From positions 58,861,296-58,925,295 of the forward strand of contig CM055092.1 in assembly GCA_029204225.1 (NCBI GenBank): DNA of 64,000 nt, written 5' to 3'. This document shows positions 24,495 through 36,959 of this stretch, one piece after another. A program made the position numbers and the translations under genes. Position 1 is the stretch's first letter; each line of letters opens with the position of its first letter. The stretch is from Diphasiastrum complanatum. Its lineage: Eukaryota > Streptophyta > Lycopodiopsida > Lycopodiales > Lycopodiaceae. The notes beneath the pieces were generated by a model. It saw nothing but the letters and a program-made list of their open reading frames with translations, searched no databases and had not been told where the DNA came from.

Positions 24495-26139
24495 ATGTAT
24501 AGAACCAAGCTGATCAATCTTATGGAAGCCATCACTGAGCCTTCCATCCACGCTGCTGCCCAATTGTTGAATCATTTCTTGATGGTTGGCAGCCTCAGGA
24601 AAGACCGCATCACATCTCAAATCCTTCACAAGATAGTGGAGTCCCACACAAAGTTGGCCAAAGCCTCTCTTGAACCATATAACTGGTTCAAGACTGTTTC
24701 TGGTGAGCTCAAGCGAGCTATTAAGGCCAATACAAAGCAGCAGTTCACCGCTGGCCCTCTATTGTCCCTCTTAGATGCTTCTCACTTAGAAAACAGAATC
24801 CATGGCTTCCACCTGGATTCTGTGCTTTCGGTTTATGAAGAAGCACCGGCCAAGTCATCTCATCAGGTCTCAAGTTCTCATAGTCGTCATCGTCCACGCA
24901 GTGAGATCGTAATTTCTGACTCGCCTTCCACGTCACGACGACGTACTAGGCATACCTCATCAACTGCGCTTCCACGACCTGCTGTTGTTCGCACTGAACT
25001 TCCCATTCCCCTCGTCTCTGATGCTTCCCTCGCCTCTGCTCCCATACAAGGATAGTCTGTGACCATTGGGCCTACCATTCCCATCACAGCTGCCTAGGCC
25101 GCCTCACCCCCGCACACCGAAGCAACCTCATCCAACACACAGTTCTTCATGGATATGTTCGATGATTCCGACCCCCTTGGGGCCACCGAAATCTTTGAAA
25201 TGCCCCAGAGCCCAGTGCCCTTTGAACCCCAATCCCCTAGAAGAAGATTCGGGCATATCTATGAAGCTACTCTTGGTGTCGAAGATGCCAGTCAGCAACC
25301 ACCCACACATAGTAGCCCAGCCACACTTCGGGTCAACATAGCTGTAAAGTCACCAAAGCAGTTCGATGCCACGATGACTTGAGGGTTTGAAGACGAGGAT
25401 ATTTTTGAAGAAGAAGAGACCTTGGCACCTATTCCACGCCTACCAGGGACAGTACCATTAGGGTCTCCTATTGCTGCCACCTCCACGACTGTCGATTCTG
25501 GTGATGCTCTCAAGTTAGTTTCAAGCCTTGGGCAAGTGATCCAGTCTATGCTGGATAAGAAGAAGGAAATGGAACAGAGGATCTCTGATTTAGGATCCGA
25601 AAACACTCTGATCAACCAGAAAATTGTCCAGCTGGATCGAGAGGTGAAGATAGCCAAGCAACATGAAGAAAAGGCTGAAAGCGAAAAGACATTGGCCCAG
25701 CAACAAGCTGATCGCTTGGAAACCCCTGCAAAACGCCCTAACAACTGCACAGGATCATGTAGATAAGACAGTGCAAGATGCCAAGCAACAGGTGCAGCTG
25801 CTGAAGGGGAAATTACAAATGGCCGAACAAGATCGCACACGGCTTCGAGGTGAATTGGATGCGACCACCCTTGAGCGTGATGCATATCTGCAAACACAAA
25901 TACCCGATCATCTGGTCACACCGACGGAGATTGCATATTTGTTCAAGAAAGTGGAAACATACAAAGTGGCCCTTCAGGGATTCCAAGGCCGCTTTGATAG
26001 GTTCAAAGGAGCAGCTTCAACCGAGTTGGCAAAGGCAAAAGAGACCATCAACGCCTATGGAAAAGCCGCCACTCAAGTGTTGAAAGTCGGACCACAAATC
26101 CACATCCCGGTCATGCCGCAATTACATTTTTCTTTGTGA
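24495..26139 (+). pseudogene. Unrecognised Ser/Pro-rich coiled-coil protein linked to a Gypsy element
   Basis: I do not recognise the family. One frame runs 24495-25766 with stops at about 25053, 25095 and 25380, then shifts near 25740 and ends at 26139: about 548 codons. The N-terminal 140 residues look helical. A Ser/Pro/Arg-rich middle follows (about 150-230). Next are an acidic stretch DMFDDSDPL, the motif SPKQFDA and EDEDIFEEEE, a Pro-rich spacer, and a C-terminal coiled coil (QRISDLGSENTLINQKIVQL onward). A diverged copy lies at 44790-45665 on the minus strand with the same order of motifs. The start is uncertain: the ATG follows directly on a Gypsy integrase truncated at GDLA, which looks like a recombination junction. 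Gypsy gag begins 1.2 kb downstream. It could be an extra ORF of that element or a captured host gene. Confidence 0.6.
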
Positions 26140-27363
26140 TCAACCTCGAAGGATTCGCGAAATTTGTCTTGCGAAAGATTTGCAAAATCAAAGGTGTAAT
26201 GAAGCTATACTAAGGCTTTCATGAAGTTTGGTTAGGATTGGACACCGTTAGGGGGCTCAAAAAGTCAAAAATTTGTGTATTTTTGGGGGGTTTTGGGCAT
26301 GAATACCTATCAAATGGGGGTCTAAATCTATTGGTTATCATTACAGGCTTAAAGATATGATGGATTTCCTCTATTTTGAGCCATCATACATCCAATCTGG
26401 TTGCGTGAGGCTTAGGCACCATTGTGTTGAAGTTTTGCTTGTTGAAGGAGGCCAAAAATGCATTTTTTGCATGATTTGAGCTTATGATTGCTTGTTGGAC
26501 CTGTTATAAGCTTCTATGCATCTCTAATGAACCTTAGTAGAGTGCTTGTAACCTCTTATTAGATGCTTATTGGGCTGGAGATGGATTTTTGAGTATACCA
26601 CATTGGAAAAGTGGGCCCTCCTACCTATCTTTTGGCCATTTACTGCTCGCACGTGTGAAGCCTAGGTGGCAAGGTGATGTGGAAAGTTCCTTGTAGACCC
26701 AGTCTCCCTCCGTACTGTGCTTTATGGTGACCAATTTGGTGTCATGTAAAGAAAGTTATGGTTGTCGGAAGTTTGGTAATTTTTGAACTAAAATTTGCAA
26801 AATTTTTGATTTGTTCTGATGCATGCATGCTTGTAACTCAGTGTAGTGCTTGTCTGTTGATGAAAATGTGTGGATAGACTTGTATGCATGCTTGGATGCA
26901 TGTTGCATGCGTAATCTGTAGATTGACCAGTAGATTTCTTGCATGAAGCTATTTTTAAGAATTCTAGATCAAAAAGTAGATTTCCTAGTGGCTAGGCTAT
27001 TTACGAAAAAAATTTCATTTTTTTTTTCGAAAATGTCTATGCATGTCAAGTTTGTTGCATGCAGGATGTTTCGAAATGTTCTCGATATGTGATAGTGCCT
27101 GTGAATCTGATAGATCGATTTTCACAGTTGGTCCATTTCAAACAGATTTCAAAAATCCCAGTTTTTCATAAAATGTTAATTTTCGTACTAAAAGTTGTTG
27201 TTGTTTAAATCGGTCTGATATTGATTTAACAAAATTTGCTTAGTAAGTGAAAGACCTTTCTGAGTAATATCGGCCAGTTATGAAAATCCTAAACATTTCA
27301 CTTGCTAGTTGATGATTTGGATCTCGACTAATTAAGCTTGATTTTGCATTTCAGAAAATCCAT
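26140..27363 (+). other. Non-coding leader between coiled-coil ORF and gag
   Basis: I see no reading frame here. The stretch 26640-26800 resembles the reverse complement of 43750-43900, including the CACGTGTGAAG core and a following TGGTAATTTT. The equivalent leader of the minus-strand copy is therefore homologous. Just before the gag ATG, TTTTGCATTTCAG has the form of a 3' splice site. I find no LTR pair or primer-binding site inside. Confidence 0.5.
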
Positions 27364-29080
27364 ATGGCAGATGATAGTGCAGCTGCAGCTCTTGATGGTC
27401 ATGTACCTATGTCTACCTATTTGCAGATTTGCCAATCGTTAAGCCAATCATTTAATGAGATAAACAACAGGAGCACTTTAAGGGATCAACAGATGGAAGT
27501 ACCGTTGAATCAAGTGAAAACTCTATCCACACCGAATTTAGACTTTCAGTCTGAACAATTTTTGGGGGAGAAAAAACCTGAAGAGTAATATTCTGTTCTT
27601 TCGAGGGAAAGCTTCCTCGTGGTGGCGTGACCTACAACCAAAACCTACCACATGGGAAGAGTTCATGGAAGTGTTTCAAAAGTCATTTGTGGTTGTAGAT
27701 GACTCGGACTTCTACCAAAGATTTGTCAACTGCAAAATGGGTACTCGGAGTTTGGACTCGTACGACGTCATCAAAAGTTTGAACCACATTACGCTTGCAC
27801 TCATTCTGATAATCTGCTGGCAGATCTAGGATAAACTGCCACAATGTTGGTTTTGCATCGAATTAGGGAAAGAGAAAAAACCCGAAGTTTTAGATGAATG
27901 GTTAACCAAGTGGACCGATTATTTGAATCGACACGGAATTCCTGAAGATAAAAAGATTGAGAGTGTTATTCTATTCAACCGAGGGAAAGCTTCGTCATGG
28001 TGGCGTGACCTACAACCAGAACCTACAACATAGGAAGTGTTTAGAAAGTCATTTGTGGTTTTATGGAATAAGTTTCTCTCATTCGATGCAAAATTGGCAC
28101 TGTGGCAATTTATCCTAGGTCTGCAGATCATCAAAATGAGTGCAAGCGTAATGTGCTTCAAACTTTTGATGACATCATACGAGTCGCGAAAGCATATGAT
28201 TCCACAGTAGTGGCATCTAGAAAGCAATTATAGGCTAATCCATCTAGATCATCTGGACCCAGAAAGGAAAGGAAAGAGTTCGTGGTAAAAAACCTAAGCA
28301 TAAAAAAAATAAGTATTTTGATGAACTGGATCAAGCTGCATATGAGTTTAGACAAAAGAAACATTTGCCTCAAAAAAAGGCTAGAAGGACGAATGTGTGT
28401 TTTCATTGTAGTAAGCTTGGACACGTAATGAAATTATGCCTAGAACGAAAGAAAGGCGCAGCTCAAGGTATTGAGGTGCCAAGTAAAGAAAATCTTAAGT
28501 TGGAAATTAATAAGGTCAATTGTGAGTGTGATTGTTGTTTTAGTACTACTTCATTCTTGCCAAATGAATTATTTCGTTTGAAAGGCATTGTTAAAGGACA
28601 TGAAGTTAATATTTCAATGGACAGTGGATCTACTCATAATCTCATTAATCTTGTGCAGAAACTTGGCCTGGAAACTGAAGCCAATAATCATAGATATTGA
28701 ATATATCTAGCTTCAGGTGCGAAGTTAGAGACATGGGATGCTAAATTTCCAAGGCTTCCAATTTGGTTGATAGATTTTCATGTTTTAGATTTAGCACGTA
28801 CAAACATAATTCTAGGATACGAGTGCTTATTTAATAAGCATCTTGAGATAGATTTTGAGAAGCATGTTCTCTCTTTTTAGGAGGGTAATGAAATAGTTAC
28901 ATTGTTTGGAGACAAATTTGTACATCCATCTGGGATGAGTTCATTTGTTAATGTAATGGAAATTCATCATGACCAGACAGAATCTCCAATGGATTCAGAT
29001 ATTGTCCAAAGCCGACCAATAGCACGTGGTGCCTTAATCCTAATTGTAAAGTACAGATTAAGCATTCTTTTAAACAATTA
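27364..29080 (+). pseudogene. Ty3/Gypsy gag and protease remnant
   Basis: The start MADDSAAAALDGH, with STYLQICQSLSQSFNEINN, matches the start of the minus-strand gag at 43190. A capsid-type stretch, RGKASSWWRDLQPKPTTWEEF (in part), occurs at 27602-27702 and again at 27980-28062. Two direct copies are thus separated by an inverted piece. Downstream are ILGLQ and NVLQTFDDIIRVAKAYDS, a zinc knuckle CFHCSKLGHVMKLC (CX2CX4HX4C, about 28399-28440) and a retropepsin motif ISMDSGSTHNLIN (about 28612-28650). Frames break repeatedly. RT, RNase H and integrase are not found downstream, where sequence of another element begins. Confidence 0.85.
27755..28185. repeat. Inverted duplication inside gag, about 105 bp arms
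   Basis: The segment 27755-27863 is the reverse complement of 28080-28185, about 90% identical by eye, with indels. The right-hand arm reads in the native gag frame (NVLQTFDDIIRVAK), so the left-hand arm is the inverted copy. Confidence 0.9.
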
Positions 29081-29510
29081 GTCATGTCTATATAACTAGC
29101 AATGCATTAGCTGCTAAGTTACTCAATATTCGTAATTCAGTTACTCGCTTCAATTAAACAACCAGAGTTGTGATAATTTGTTCCTTCTGAACGTTACTCT
29201 GATTGCATTTTTAGACACATTGTACTATATTCGACTGAATAATTTATTCCAGTAATCTAGGTCGTCTTGTGTATTGTGTTGAATGCATTTTTATTTTGTT
29301 TGATGTTTATTTCATGCCATGTAGATTCATTTATTCGTAGATTAAAATGTTCTTATGACTAATAATATTGTGTTGATCAAAATGCTCAAAATTACGCTAT
29401 GAATACGCCTCCACCCATTTTAATTTATAAATTTATCTACTCTGTGCATGGCTATTGTTGGACCCTTTCTGTACCCTCTTTTCATAATGAATAGGAGAGC
29501 ATGGTTAGGG
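29081..29510. other. No gene recognised; junction between two retroelements
   Basis: AT-rich spacer between the Gypsy gag-protease remnant and the truncated Copia pol. No LTR terminus was found. Confidence 0.4.
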
Positions 29511-29511
29511 T

Positions 29512-31801
29512 TTGAATCTCCAACCGGGTGAGTTATCATGTAGTAAGATCAATAAAGGGGGTGTTGCAAGAGCAAAGAACATCTTGGATTTAATCCACAC
29601 AGATTTATGCGGGCCTATGAGGACCATGTCCTTAGGTAAAGCTTTCTATTTCATGACCTTTATTGATGATATGTCACGTAAGACGTGGATCTACTTCTTG
29701 AAGAAGAAATCAGATGCATTTGATAACTTCAAGAGCTTCAAAGCATTGGTTGAAAATCAGACAGGTAGGAAGATCAAAGTCCTAAGATCAGATAGTGGAG
29801 GTGAGTACAAGTTTAATGACTTCAATGATCTTTGTGATCAATGTGGGATTAAAAGACAATTTACACAAGCTCATACTCCTGCTCTCAATGGTGTAGCTGA
29901 GCGCAAGAATTGTACGATTGTGGAAAGTGCCAGATCTATGCTAGCTGAGATGAAACTACCAAAAGATTTTTGGTCAGAAGCATGTAGCACGACAGTCTAT
30001 CTTCAAAATAAAAGTCCTACCATTGCCATACCAAAGATAACACCTAAGGAAGCATTCACGAAGAAGAAGCCAAAGGTGAACCACTTGCGAATCTTTGAAT
30101 GTAAGGCCTTTGTACACATTCCTAAGGAAGAGAGACGTAAACTTGATGTAAAAGCTATCAAGTGCATATTCCTAGGATATGATGATCGTGTGAAGGGCTA
30201 TAGATGTTTTGATCCAGTTGAAAACAAAATTCATATAGGCTGTGATGTTATCTTTGATGAATTCAAGATGTATGAAGACGAGGATGTTGAGAAGATAGAC
30301 ACATCCACTGGGAAAGATGGTATAGTGAGGATACCACCTGATGATGATCCATTCATTGACCTTCCGAGTGATGAACATGAGGATACATCTCAAGATACTA
30401 CTACTCAACCTCAAGAAACAGGTTGGAGAGGTAGGGACAAACCTTTTGGTGCAAAAAGAATTGAAGTTGCAGGTGACAAACACAAGGAGAAGGATGTACC
30501 GTGAGATACATTTTCACCAAGAAGCCGATCACCTGATATGAAGCTCCCTAAGTGGTTTGAGAGATTGTTGGAGAGCCGCGACATAGATGACTTTCCAGGA
30601 TCATCTAACTAGGGAGAGCTATGAAGATCAACAAGAGAGAAGACACTACCTGAAAGGTATGAAGCAAATTATGCTCTCTAATCTAGCATTATTCAAAGCA
30701 AAGAACCTTCAACTTATGGTGAAGCGAAGGATGATGACATTTGGGTCAAGGCCATGGGAGAGGAGATGGAGTCAATTGCTAAGCATAGCACATGGGACTT
30801 AGTAGAACCACCAGTTGGCAAGAAACCCATTGGTTGAAAATGGGTATACAGGACTAAGTACCATGCAGATGGAAGTATAGCAAAGCACAAAGCAAGACTG
30901 GTGATCAAATGGTATGCACAAAATAAAGACATCGACTATGAGGAGACCTTTGCGCTGGTTTGTAAGTGGAATACTCTATGTCTACTTATTGTTTTAGCTT
31001 CACATTTTGGTTGGCCTTTGCATCAAATGGATGTGAATCAGTTAGAAGAAGAAGTGTTCATTGATCAACCTGAAGGCTTTGTAACGAAGGGACAGGAAAA
31101 TAAAGTATGTCGCTTGAAGAAAGCGCTTTATGGTCTTAAACAAGCACCACGTGCATGGTATAGCGGGATTGATGCCTACTTTCATTCAAAAGGGATGGTG
31201 AGAACACATTCTGATCCAAATCTATATGTCTTATGCTTTGATGGTATGGTTGCTTTGATTGCTCTTTATGTTGATGACTTGATTATTACGGGAAATAATC
31301 AAGAGATGATAGACATGATCAAGAAAGACCTCATGGAACAATTTGAGATGACAGATCTCAGCCTGATGCATTACTGCCTTGGAGTAGAAGTGTGGCAAAA
31401 AGGACATGAAGTGGGTTTAACACAGGTGAAGTATGTCAAAGAGTTGCTGCACAAGTTTAGGTTGCAGGATTGCAAACCAATAAACACTCCTATTGAACCA
31501 GGTAAAAAGCTTTCTAAGCTTGATGAGTCACAGTCATTTGATGCTACGCTACATAGACAATTAGTAGGGAGCTTGATTTACCTTACCATGACTAGACCAG
31601 ATATATGCTATGTTCTTGGCATTGTAAGTCAGTTTATGGCAGCACCTACGGAAACGCATTGGAAGGCAGCTAAACGCATTTTGCATTATGTGAAAGGCAC
31701 TTCAAAGTATGGCTTGATTTACAGGAAGCATGATGGTTTACCTGAGTTGTGTGGCTATGTGGATGCGGATTGGGGAGGTGACTATGATGATGTTTATCAA
31801 A
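29512..31801 (+). pseudogene. Ty1/Copia integrase and reverse transcriptase fragment
   Basis: Copia homology begins near 29540 with the end of the integrase N-domain. The integrase core is largely intact in one frame to 30504: LIHTDLCGPM, VLRSDSGGEY and NGVAERKNCT supply the three acidic catalytic positions, followed by KCIFLGYDDRVKGYRC and DVIFDE. Frames shift at 30500-30900. RT then reads KWVYRTKYHADGSIAKHKARL, SHFGWPLHQMD and EEEVFIDQPEGF, where the usual AFLNG after motif A is missing. RLKKALYGLKQAPRAWY and YVDDLIITG (catalytic YVDD) follow. RNase H stops at GYVDADWGGD (31770), directly at the edge of a foldback element. Gag, protease and LTRs are absent. Confidence 0.92.
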
Positions 31802-32155
31802 TTTGATTAAAGCAATCTATTCTACATGAAAAGGGGAGCATTTTTGCTTTTTGGATGATCTCAATCCGAGCAATATTAATAAAGTTATTGCCTTTCAAAG
31901 TTTTTTAGGCTAATTTTTTTTCTCTTGGAGCTTGAAAGGGGTAGCACGCCGGCGTGTTACCAATTTAAGCTTGTAATCTTTAACTCAAATTCATAGCATG
32001 TCGGCGTGCTAACCCTTTTAGGTTCTAAGGGGAGCATGTTTTCTAGTCTAAAAAACATTGAAATGTCAAAACTTTCTTACTATTGCTCGGATTGAGATGG
32101 TCCAAAAAGCAAAAGTGCTCCATTTTTTGATGTAGAATCCATTGGTATAATCAAA
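31802..32155. mobile_element. Foldback / MITE-like element, 354 bp, with nested palindromes
   Basis: The outer arms start TTTGATTA (31802-31809) and end TAATCAAA (32148-32155). Over about 100 bp they pair, sharing ATTCTACAT, GGAGCA, TTTTGCTTTTTGGA and ATCTCAATCCGAGCAATA in opposite orientation. Inside, GGGGTAGCACGCCGGCGTGTTA (in part, 31939-31959) is inverted relative to TAGCATGTCGGCGTGCTAACC (31994-32013), and each is itself near-palindromic. No protein is encoded. It lies exactly where the Copia RNase H frame is cut off. Confidence 0.75.
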
Positions 32156-32338
32156 GTCAGTTTTTAACTAATATAAAACAAGTATATATAAAGCCTATAT
32201 ATCTGATAGCATACTGTGTGCCATGAAATTTTAGAAATCTTTTTGTAAATAAAACTTGCAGAACTCGCAAAGAATTTACTTGCACATTGTCAAAACCCGG
32301 CTTCACATAGAAAGACAAGGTAGGAGGAGGAGGCTTTG

Positions 32339-33239
<901 letters not shown>

Positions 33240-34727
33240 TTATTGACCATTTTCTAGTTGTTTTCCCTTGGCATCTTCGACGTCACGGTTCTTGCGATGG
33301 GTGTTTGGAACTATACGGATGAATCGAGACCACAATTGGCTGCGATGAATGGATTGCGAGCGAATTGGGCTGAACGCCATGTGCATATTTTCCCAAAATT
33401 GTGTGGTATACCATCTTTCCAACCAGGCTATATTGATAAATGACGTTGTTGATAGCCAATTGTAGGTCCGGTATAGAGGTAGCTGGTCCACGATTGTCGT
33501 GGTTTTGAAGTCCAGGTTGGGGTCGAAACAATACTCTCCAAAATAGCTGTCCCACTTGGTGTCGACTTTGCTGGTCGTCAGAAGGGTTTCCACGTTGTAG
33601 TACGCCTCTCGAACTATTGGGTCTGGTGAATTGGCCGCTTCAGTGAGGAATCGATTGAGGGCTCATTGGAAGTCAACCACCGTGCTCCAACCCTTTGCAG
33701 ACTTAATAATTGGCCAGTTATAAGCCCCTACACTTGGAGTTTTCAGTGCGGACCATGACCTTCTTCGGGGTAGTGGATGATATGTCGGATCAACACGTAG
33801 AACCACCGGAGCTGTGAGATATTCCTTGATGAGCTCGGGGTTGTGCAGAAGTGTCGCCTTCCTCCACTCTGGTTGAGGATGTAGGAGTGAAAGGACATCT
33901 GTCGGCTTCTTTTTGAGGAGCTCCTTGAGCTTTCCTGGTAGTGTATAGCTGCCTCTTGTGGTAATGTCTGGATATTGCTTTTTGAAGAGGGCCGACTGTT
34001 CAGAGTCAGGTACCATGAAAACTTTATGATATCAGTGTTTGTGTACCGCCACAAGATCAGGGAGGTTATCCACTGGGTTAGGAGGAATTGTGGACGTAGA
34101 TGGGAGATCAGACGTGGGGCAGAGAAGAAGAGGTGATAGGTGGGGTAGAAGCACGAGGAGGAGAAATGGCGCGGGCGGTGAGAGGCCACAAGGTGGAGAT
34201 ACAATCTCGAGCTCGGATATGTTTGGATCAATCAGAGGGGATTTGACGGCTTCTACCTGCGAGGCATAGAGAAGATCCTGGTCAAAGGTGCGATCTCTGC
34301 CAGTTTGAAAGTCGAAGTGCAGAAAGGTGAGCTAAAGTTGGTGGTAGTCGAAGGTGGAGGCAGATGCAATGAACGGAAAGTCAGAAATATGGCAGGGATG
34401 TCTGATGGATGGATATTGGACAATGACATTATAATGAGCCAAGGCCGCGTTATAGCATACTATGAGGGTGGCAGGATAATATTGTTGACAGTCATACTAG
34501 AGGGCTTTGAGCTCGTTATAAGCATGGCGGAGGGCGTCAGGGAGTGCAGTGGCGGTTGTTTGGTAGTGCTTAATATATTCTGCGAGGGCATCAGACGACT
34601 TCTATGATCCTGTTGGCTGGTACTCTGGCGCATACCGTACCTATTGATGTTGTGAAGATGAAGGATGAACGGGGGTGGAACGAAGAGGGGGGGTTGATGC
34701 ATGTGATCTAGCTCCCACTGGAAGCAT
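33240..34727 (-). pseudogene. Decayed 496-codon reading frame of unknown family
   Basis: I do not recognise this protein. A single frame continues from ATG at 34727-34725 to a terminal stop at 33240-33242, interrupted by six stops: four TAG and two TGA. No frameshift is needed. The N-terminal 35 residues are Ser/Pro/His-rich. A helical stretch follows (ALAEYIKHYQ, ALPDALRHAYNELKAL). A Pro-rich linker comes next (about 155-195), then a basic helical part (LPGKLKELLKKKPTDVL) and an aromatic-rich C-terminal part (DSYFGEYCF, WLERWYTTQFWENM). No retropepsin, zinc knuckle, RT or integrase motif is present. About 270 bp upstream on the same strand is a coiled-coil frame of similar decay. It may be an accessory or Gag-like ORF of an uncharacterised retroelement or a captured host gene. 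Confidence 0.5.
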
Positions 34728-34994
34728 CAATCCTGTGAATGATTAATGATGGCACAAAGGCCGGCTACAAAACGGAACGGAAGACTCCCAAAAACATCGC
34801 AGAAATAGCCAAAGTCCTTAGCCTGGATGAAACCAGTAAGGACGACAACAACAAAAATATTTTTATTGGCCTCCAATGCAATCTAATAAATATGAATGAC
34901 ATCTGAACTAGAGAGGGGGAGGCCAAAAATGGCATAGAAAAATCATAAAAAGCTAGTCTAATCAAATAATGAAAAGTACGTGGTAAATTGTGGT
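34728..34994. other. Spacer between two decayed minus-strand frames
   Basis: No coding signal that I can support. The spacer separates the coiled-coil frame from the unknown 496-codon frame on the same strand. Confidence 0.4.
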
Positions 34995-36100
34995 CTAGAG
35001 AGGTGGAAAACTCCAGAACCGCTTGAACTGCTTCTTAATAGTCTTCAGTTGGGCCTCTGCTGCCTGTAGCACATGCTCATCTTCTTGGAGCGTGGCACGT
35101 AGGGTTGCCAGCTCAGTATCCTTGGCGTGGAGCTCCGCGTCCTGATACGTCTGCAACACCCGTCCTTGTAATACTAGGCACGCTTCCTTTGTAATTTCTG
35201 AACGGCCTGTGATTCATCTTCTGCTGCTGTGACCATCTGATCTAGGGCAACCTGGATGGCCTGCACCTACTGGTCTGCCTGTAGGACCTTCAGTTCCAGG
35301 CCCGTGTGCTGAGTCTTGAAACTATCCTGGGCCTACTGATTTTTCGTCTGTTCCTTAGAGACATTGCACTCCAACTGGCAAACATAATCTTTGAGCGATC
35401 TCTCAGAGGCTCGGAGAGATTCGCGTTCTTGCTCCAGCGTTGTTTGTTTCAGGACCAAGTGTTGCCGGTCGGATTGATACGTTTGTGGTGCTGTCTTTTC
35501 TTGGAGAACCTGGACCTAGAGGTCGGTCACCAACTATTGCTGTTGTTGGGCTGCTCATTTCACCTTTTTGAGCTGCTCGGTCAGTTGATGGACTAGCTCC
35601 TGGCTCTCTTTCTTCTTTTTTTCTCTCTCTTTGTTCTATTGCGTGACCTGAGTAGTCAAGGTCTGCAACGGTTGCCCCACCACCAATTGGTCGCAGGATT
35701 GCTCAGCAGCTCTCTCAGAGAGCATCTGGTGAAGTTGATTCTGGAGGCCTGTTAAGGCGGTCCATCATCCCAATGCCTGAGTATCCCAACCAGCCGCTGG
35801 TGGCAGAGTTGCAAAGGGTGGTGGAAGAGGTGCTGTGAGAGAAATGGTAGTGATTGGACTTGAAACTATGGTGGTGGAAACACGAGCTATGATGGGATGA
35901 CGACAGAGGGGATTGGAATAGTGATGGTAGAAATGAGGGTGGGACGAACAGGAGATGAAACAAGAGGAATAGAGACAGAAGGTGGGGATGAGGTGGGGAT
36001 GGCAAGAGTGGCGATGGTGGATGAGATGGGGCTTGAGACTGTCGTAGAGATTGTTGGTGTATGATGTTGGTCTTCGTGGTCTACGATTGATTGTGATTGC
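34995..36100 (-). pseudogene. Decayed Ser/Thr/Pro-rich coiled-coil ORF
   Basis: The upstream part (about 36060-35780, minus) encodes Ser/Thr/Pro-rich sequence such as VSSPITTISLTAPLPPP, with a frameshift near 35880. It continues into long heptad-like helices rich in Gln, Glu, Leu and Lys: LTGLQNQLHQMLSERAAEQ, LVHQLTEQLKKVK, LHAKDTELATLRATLQEDE and LQAAEAQLKTIKKQFKRF. It ends WSFPPL and stop. Interrupting stops are mostly TAG with two TGA. The architecture (Pro/Ser-rich head, then coiled coil starting with an L-x-x-L-x-QML segment) resembles the frame at 24495-26139. I cannot show residue-level homology by eye, so the relation is tentative. Confidence 0.5.
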
Positions 36101-36505
36101 AGTAGAGCCGTGATGGAAGCAAAACACGAGAGATGATTACGATGTCTCTACCAACAGTAAGAAAAACAATTATGAACACATTAGTAACTGCGTATTTTAG
36201 GAACGAGGATTGATTAGAGAATGGAATCAAAAGCTTGTTGTCCTTTTGGATTATTAGAGTAGGAGTCTGAGACTGCCGTAACAGTAGGATTGCGAAGCAT
36301 TAGGCATCTTGGATAGCCATGCGATCCTCTGTCTTTGATAACTGTGTTTGTGTGCAAGAGAGTGAGAGAGACAATTGCATTCAATCAAGAACGTAATAAT
36401 TGAACAATAGCAAATTTGTACAAAAGAGAGAATCGGAACACAATACAGTAGCGCTGATAAGCGCGTATTCCTACTTACAGATTCTGAAACAATGGCTACA
36501 GTTCT

Positions 36506-36508
<3 letters not shown>

Positions 36509-36599
<91 letters not shown>
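36509..36599. repeat. (TC)n microsatellite inside the LTR
   Basis: A perfect TC run of 91 bp. The corresponding place in the related LTR near 41466-41476 has only a short TCTCTCTCTAT, so the run expanded in this copy. Confidence 0.95.
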
Positions 36600-36602
<3 letters not shown>

Positions 36603-36959
36603 AAATCACTAAGCCGTTTGATCACTCTATGCATCTATAGATTGTTCAACTCACTACTCTCTATCACCCCTTCTCTTTGCTCAGATACATATATATAGCT
36701 ATCAGAGTCTTTTGATTTATTGTAATTACAGTTTACAAGATGATTAACAGCCATTTAAACAAGATCCATAGAACCGTTATTGGAGTGTCGTAAAGGAGGA
36801 GAAGTACAGAGTAACGTATCCTCCATATGCATCATAGTGGAAGGATGTAGGCCGTGATGGCCGTAGTCTGTCCGTAGTCGTTTGAATAGTCGCTGGTCAT
36901 TCGTTTAGCTATTGATTATTTTCTTTGTAAGTGATCGTTTGCTTCCTTCGTTGGTAACC

